A DNA stretch of 64,000 bases. It comes from Casuarius casuarius. Its lineage: Eukaryota; Chordata; Aves; Casuariiformes; Casuariidae. Positions 63,486 to 64,000 of this stretch are shown here, piece by piece. The position numbers and the translations under genes are program-made. The DNA lies in assembly GCA_003342895.1 (NCBI GenBank), contig PTFA01000035.1:1439661-1503660 (forward strand), given 5' to 3'. The notes beneath the pieces were generated by a model, which saw only the letters and a list, made by a program, of their open reading frames with translations, did no database searches and was not told where the DNA came from. The first letter of the stretch is position 1; each line of letters begins with the position of its first letter.

Positions 63486-64000
63486 TTGGCCAAAATGCAG
63501 GGATAATAAAAGAAAGCAGGAAACTTGCTGTCATTCCTACCAATCGAAAGCTCCATTCTTCACTTCTCCAAATGATTTAACAGTAATACCTTACTAGCAG
63601 GTACTGTAATGCTTTTTATTTTTAGTTATCATTAGCAAAAGGACTTGACATTTCCTAGAGCCACTGGCAAATAATGAGCCAAGATGCCATATTGCTGAGA
63701 AAGCAGACTGAGGAACTGCTTGGCTTCCTTACCAGCTTCTCCCATACAGTACTTGCTCTGGAAAGCAAGACTTGATGGTACTAAGAGGGAGGTCACAATT
63801 TGATGCACTGCATCCCAGAAACAGCAGCTGTGTTCCTCACCCTTGCACAAAACCAGCAAGCCTGAATCTTCCCTCAGATCTACATTTTGGACCTGTCTCT
63901 TTCCTCTCCACTTCCACTTTCTGTCAGGACTAGCCAGGGCCTGATCTCTTGTCCTTAGAGCAGCTTTGCCTATTTTGTTGGGATGCCTTAAGCAGGCTGC

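Larger units (their letters stand above)
60851..64000. other. Non-coding DNA to the window end
   Basis: AT-rich unique sequence with two X-box-like sites (61789, 62964), a 10-bp tandem at 62897 and a palindromic-repeat fragment near 63454. Open frames are at most 75 codons. No exon is supported and the window ends inside unique sequence. Confidence 0.6.

Noticed and set aside
1..64000. Endogenous retrovirus or other viral insertion
   Set aside because: No LTR pair, primer-binding site or polymerase or capsid-like reading frame was seen on either strand.
1..64000. Bacterial, plasmid or phage origin, CRISPR array
   Set aside because: No dense coding, no operon structure and no regularly spaced repeats; vertebrate LINE and SINE relics are present.

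Overview
The window looks like vertebrate, sauropsid and most probably avian, non-coding DNA: part of a gene desert or of one or more very large introns. The clues are AT-rich, CpG-poor sequence, no long open reading frame, very low repeat density, no Alu-, L1- or B1-like elements, and relics of CR1 LINEs and of old SINE and MITE-like repeats that I know from bird, turtle and crocodile DNA. I found no coding exon, rRNA, full tRNA, CRISPR array or bacterial-type operon. The longest open frames (147, 134, 127, 121 and 120 codons) resemble no family I know and are read as chance.

Layout. 1-9.4 kb is mostly unique AT-rich sequence with an (AC)n microsatellite, an RFX X-box-like site (3467) and a small isolated CpG patch (3840-4005). 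A SINE tail lies at about 9.4 kb. Unique sequence with a perfect 12-bp-stem hairpin (13271) follows to 17.9 kb. Between 17.9 and 20.9 kb lie four worn fragments of an old palindromic repeat. 20.9-37.6 kb is unique DNA with hairpins, a nearly full SINE copy (31660-31915) and a tandem homeodomain-like palindrome (34480). An antisense CR1 relic lies at 37.66-38.15 kb and a 38-bp tandem duplication at 40171.

The most distinctive region is 41.7-47.7 kb. Two X-box-like sites (41696, 44750) precede a broken CpG-rich domain (45.47-47.72 kb). That domain holds a CTCF-like motif, a 350-bp CpG island, two local duplications and a perfect 20-bp ACGT palindrome beside a CACGTG E-box. It is the best candidate for an unrecognised promoter or enhancer. 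47.7-57.8 kb is again mostly unique, apart from a moderately GC-rich 49.9-50.6 kb. A CR1 3' fragment (57.99-58.09 kb), a long sense-strand CR1 relic (59.64-60.42 kb), a tRNA-like SINE head (60.79 kb) and two more X-box-like sites (61789, 62964) close the window.

No protein pathway can be read here. What the window offers is regulatory sequence and transposon fossils. Family names for repeats rest on remembered consensus patterns, not on a database search, and motif calls are sequence matches only.
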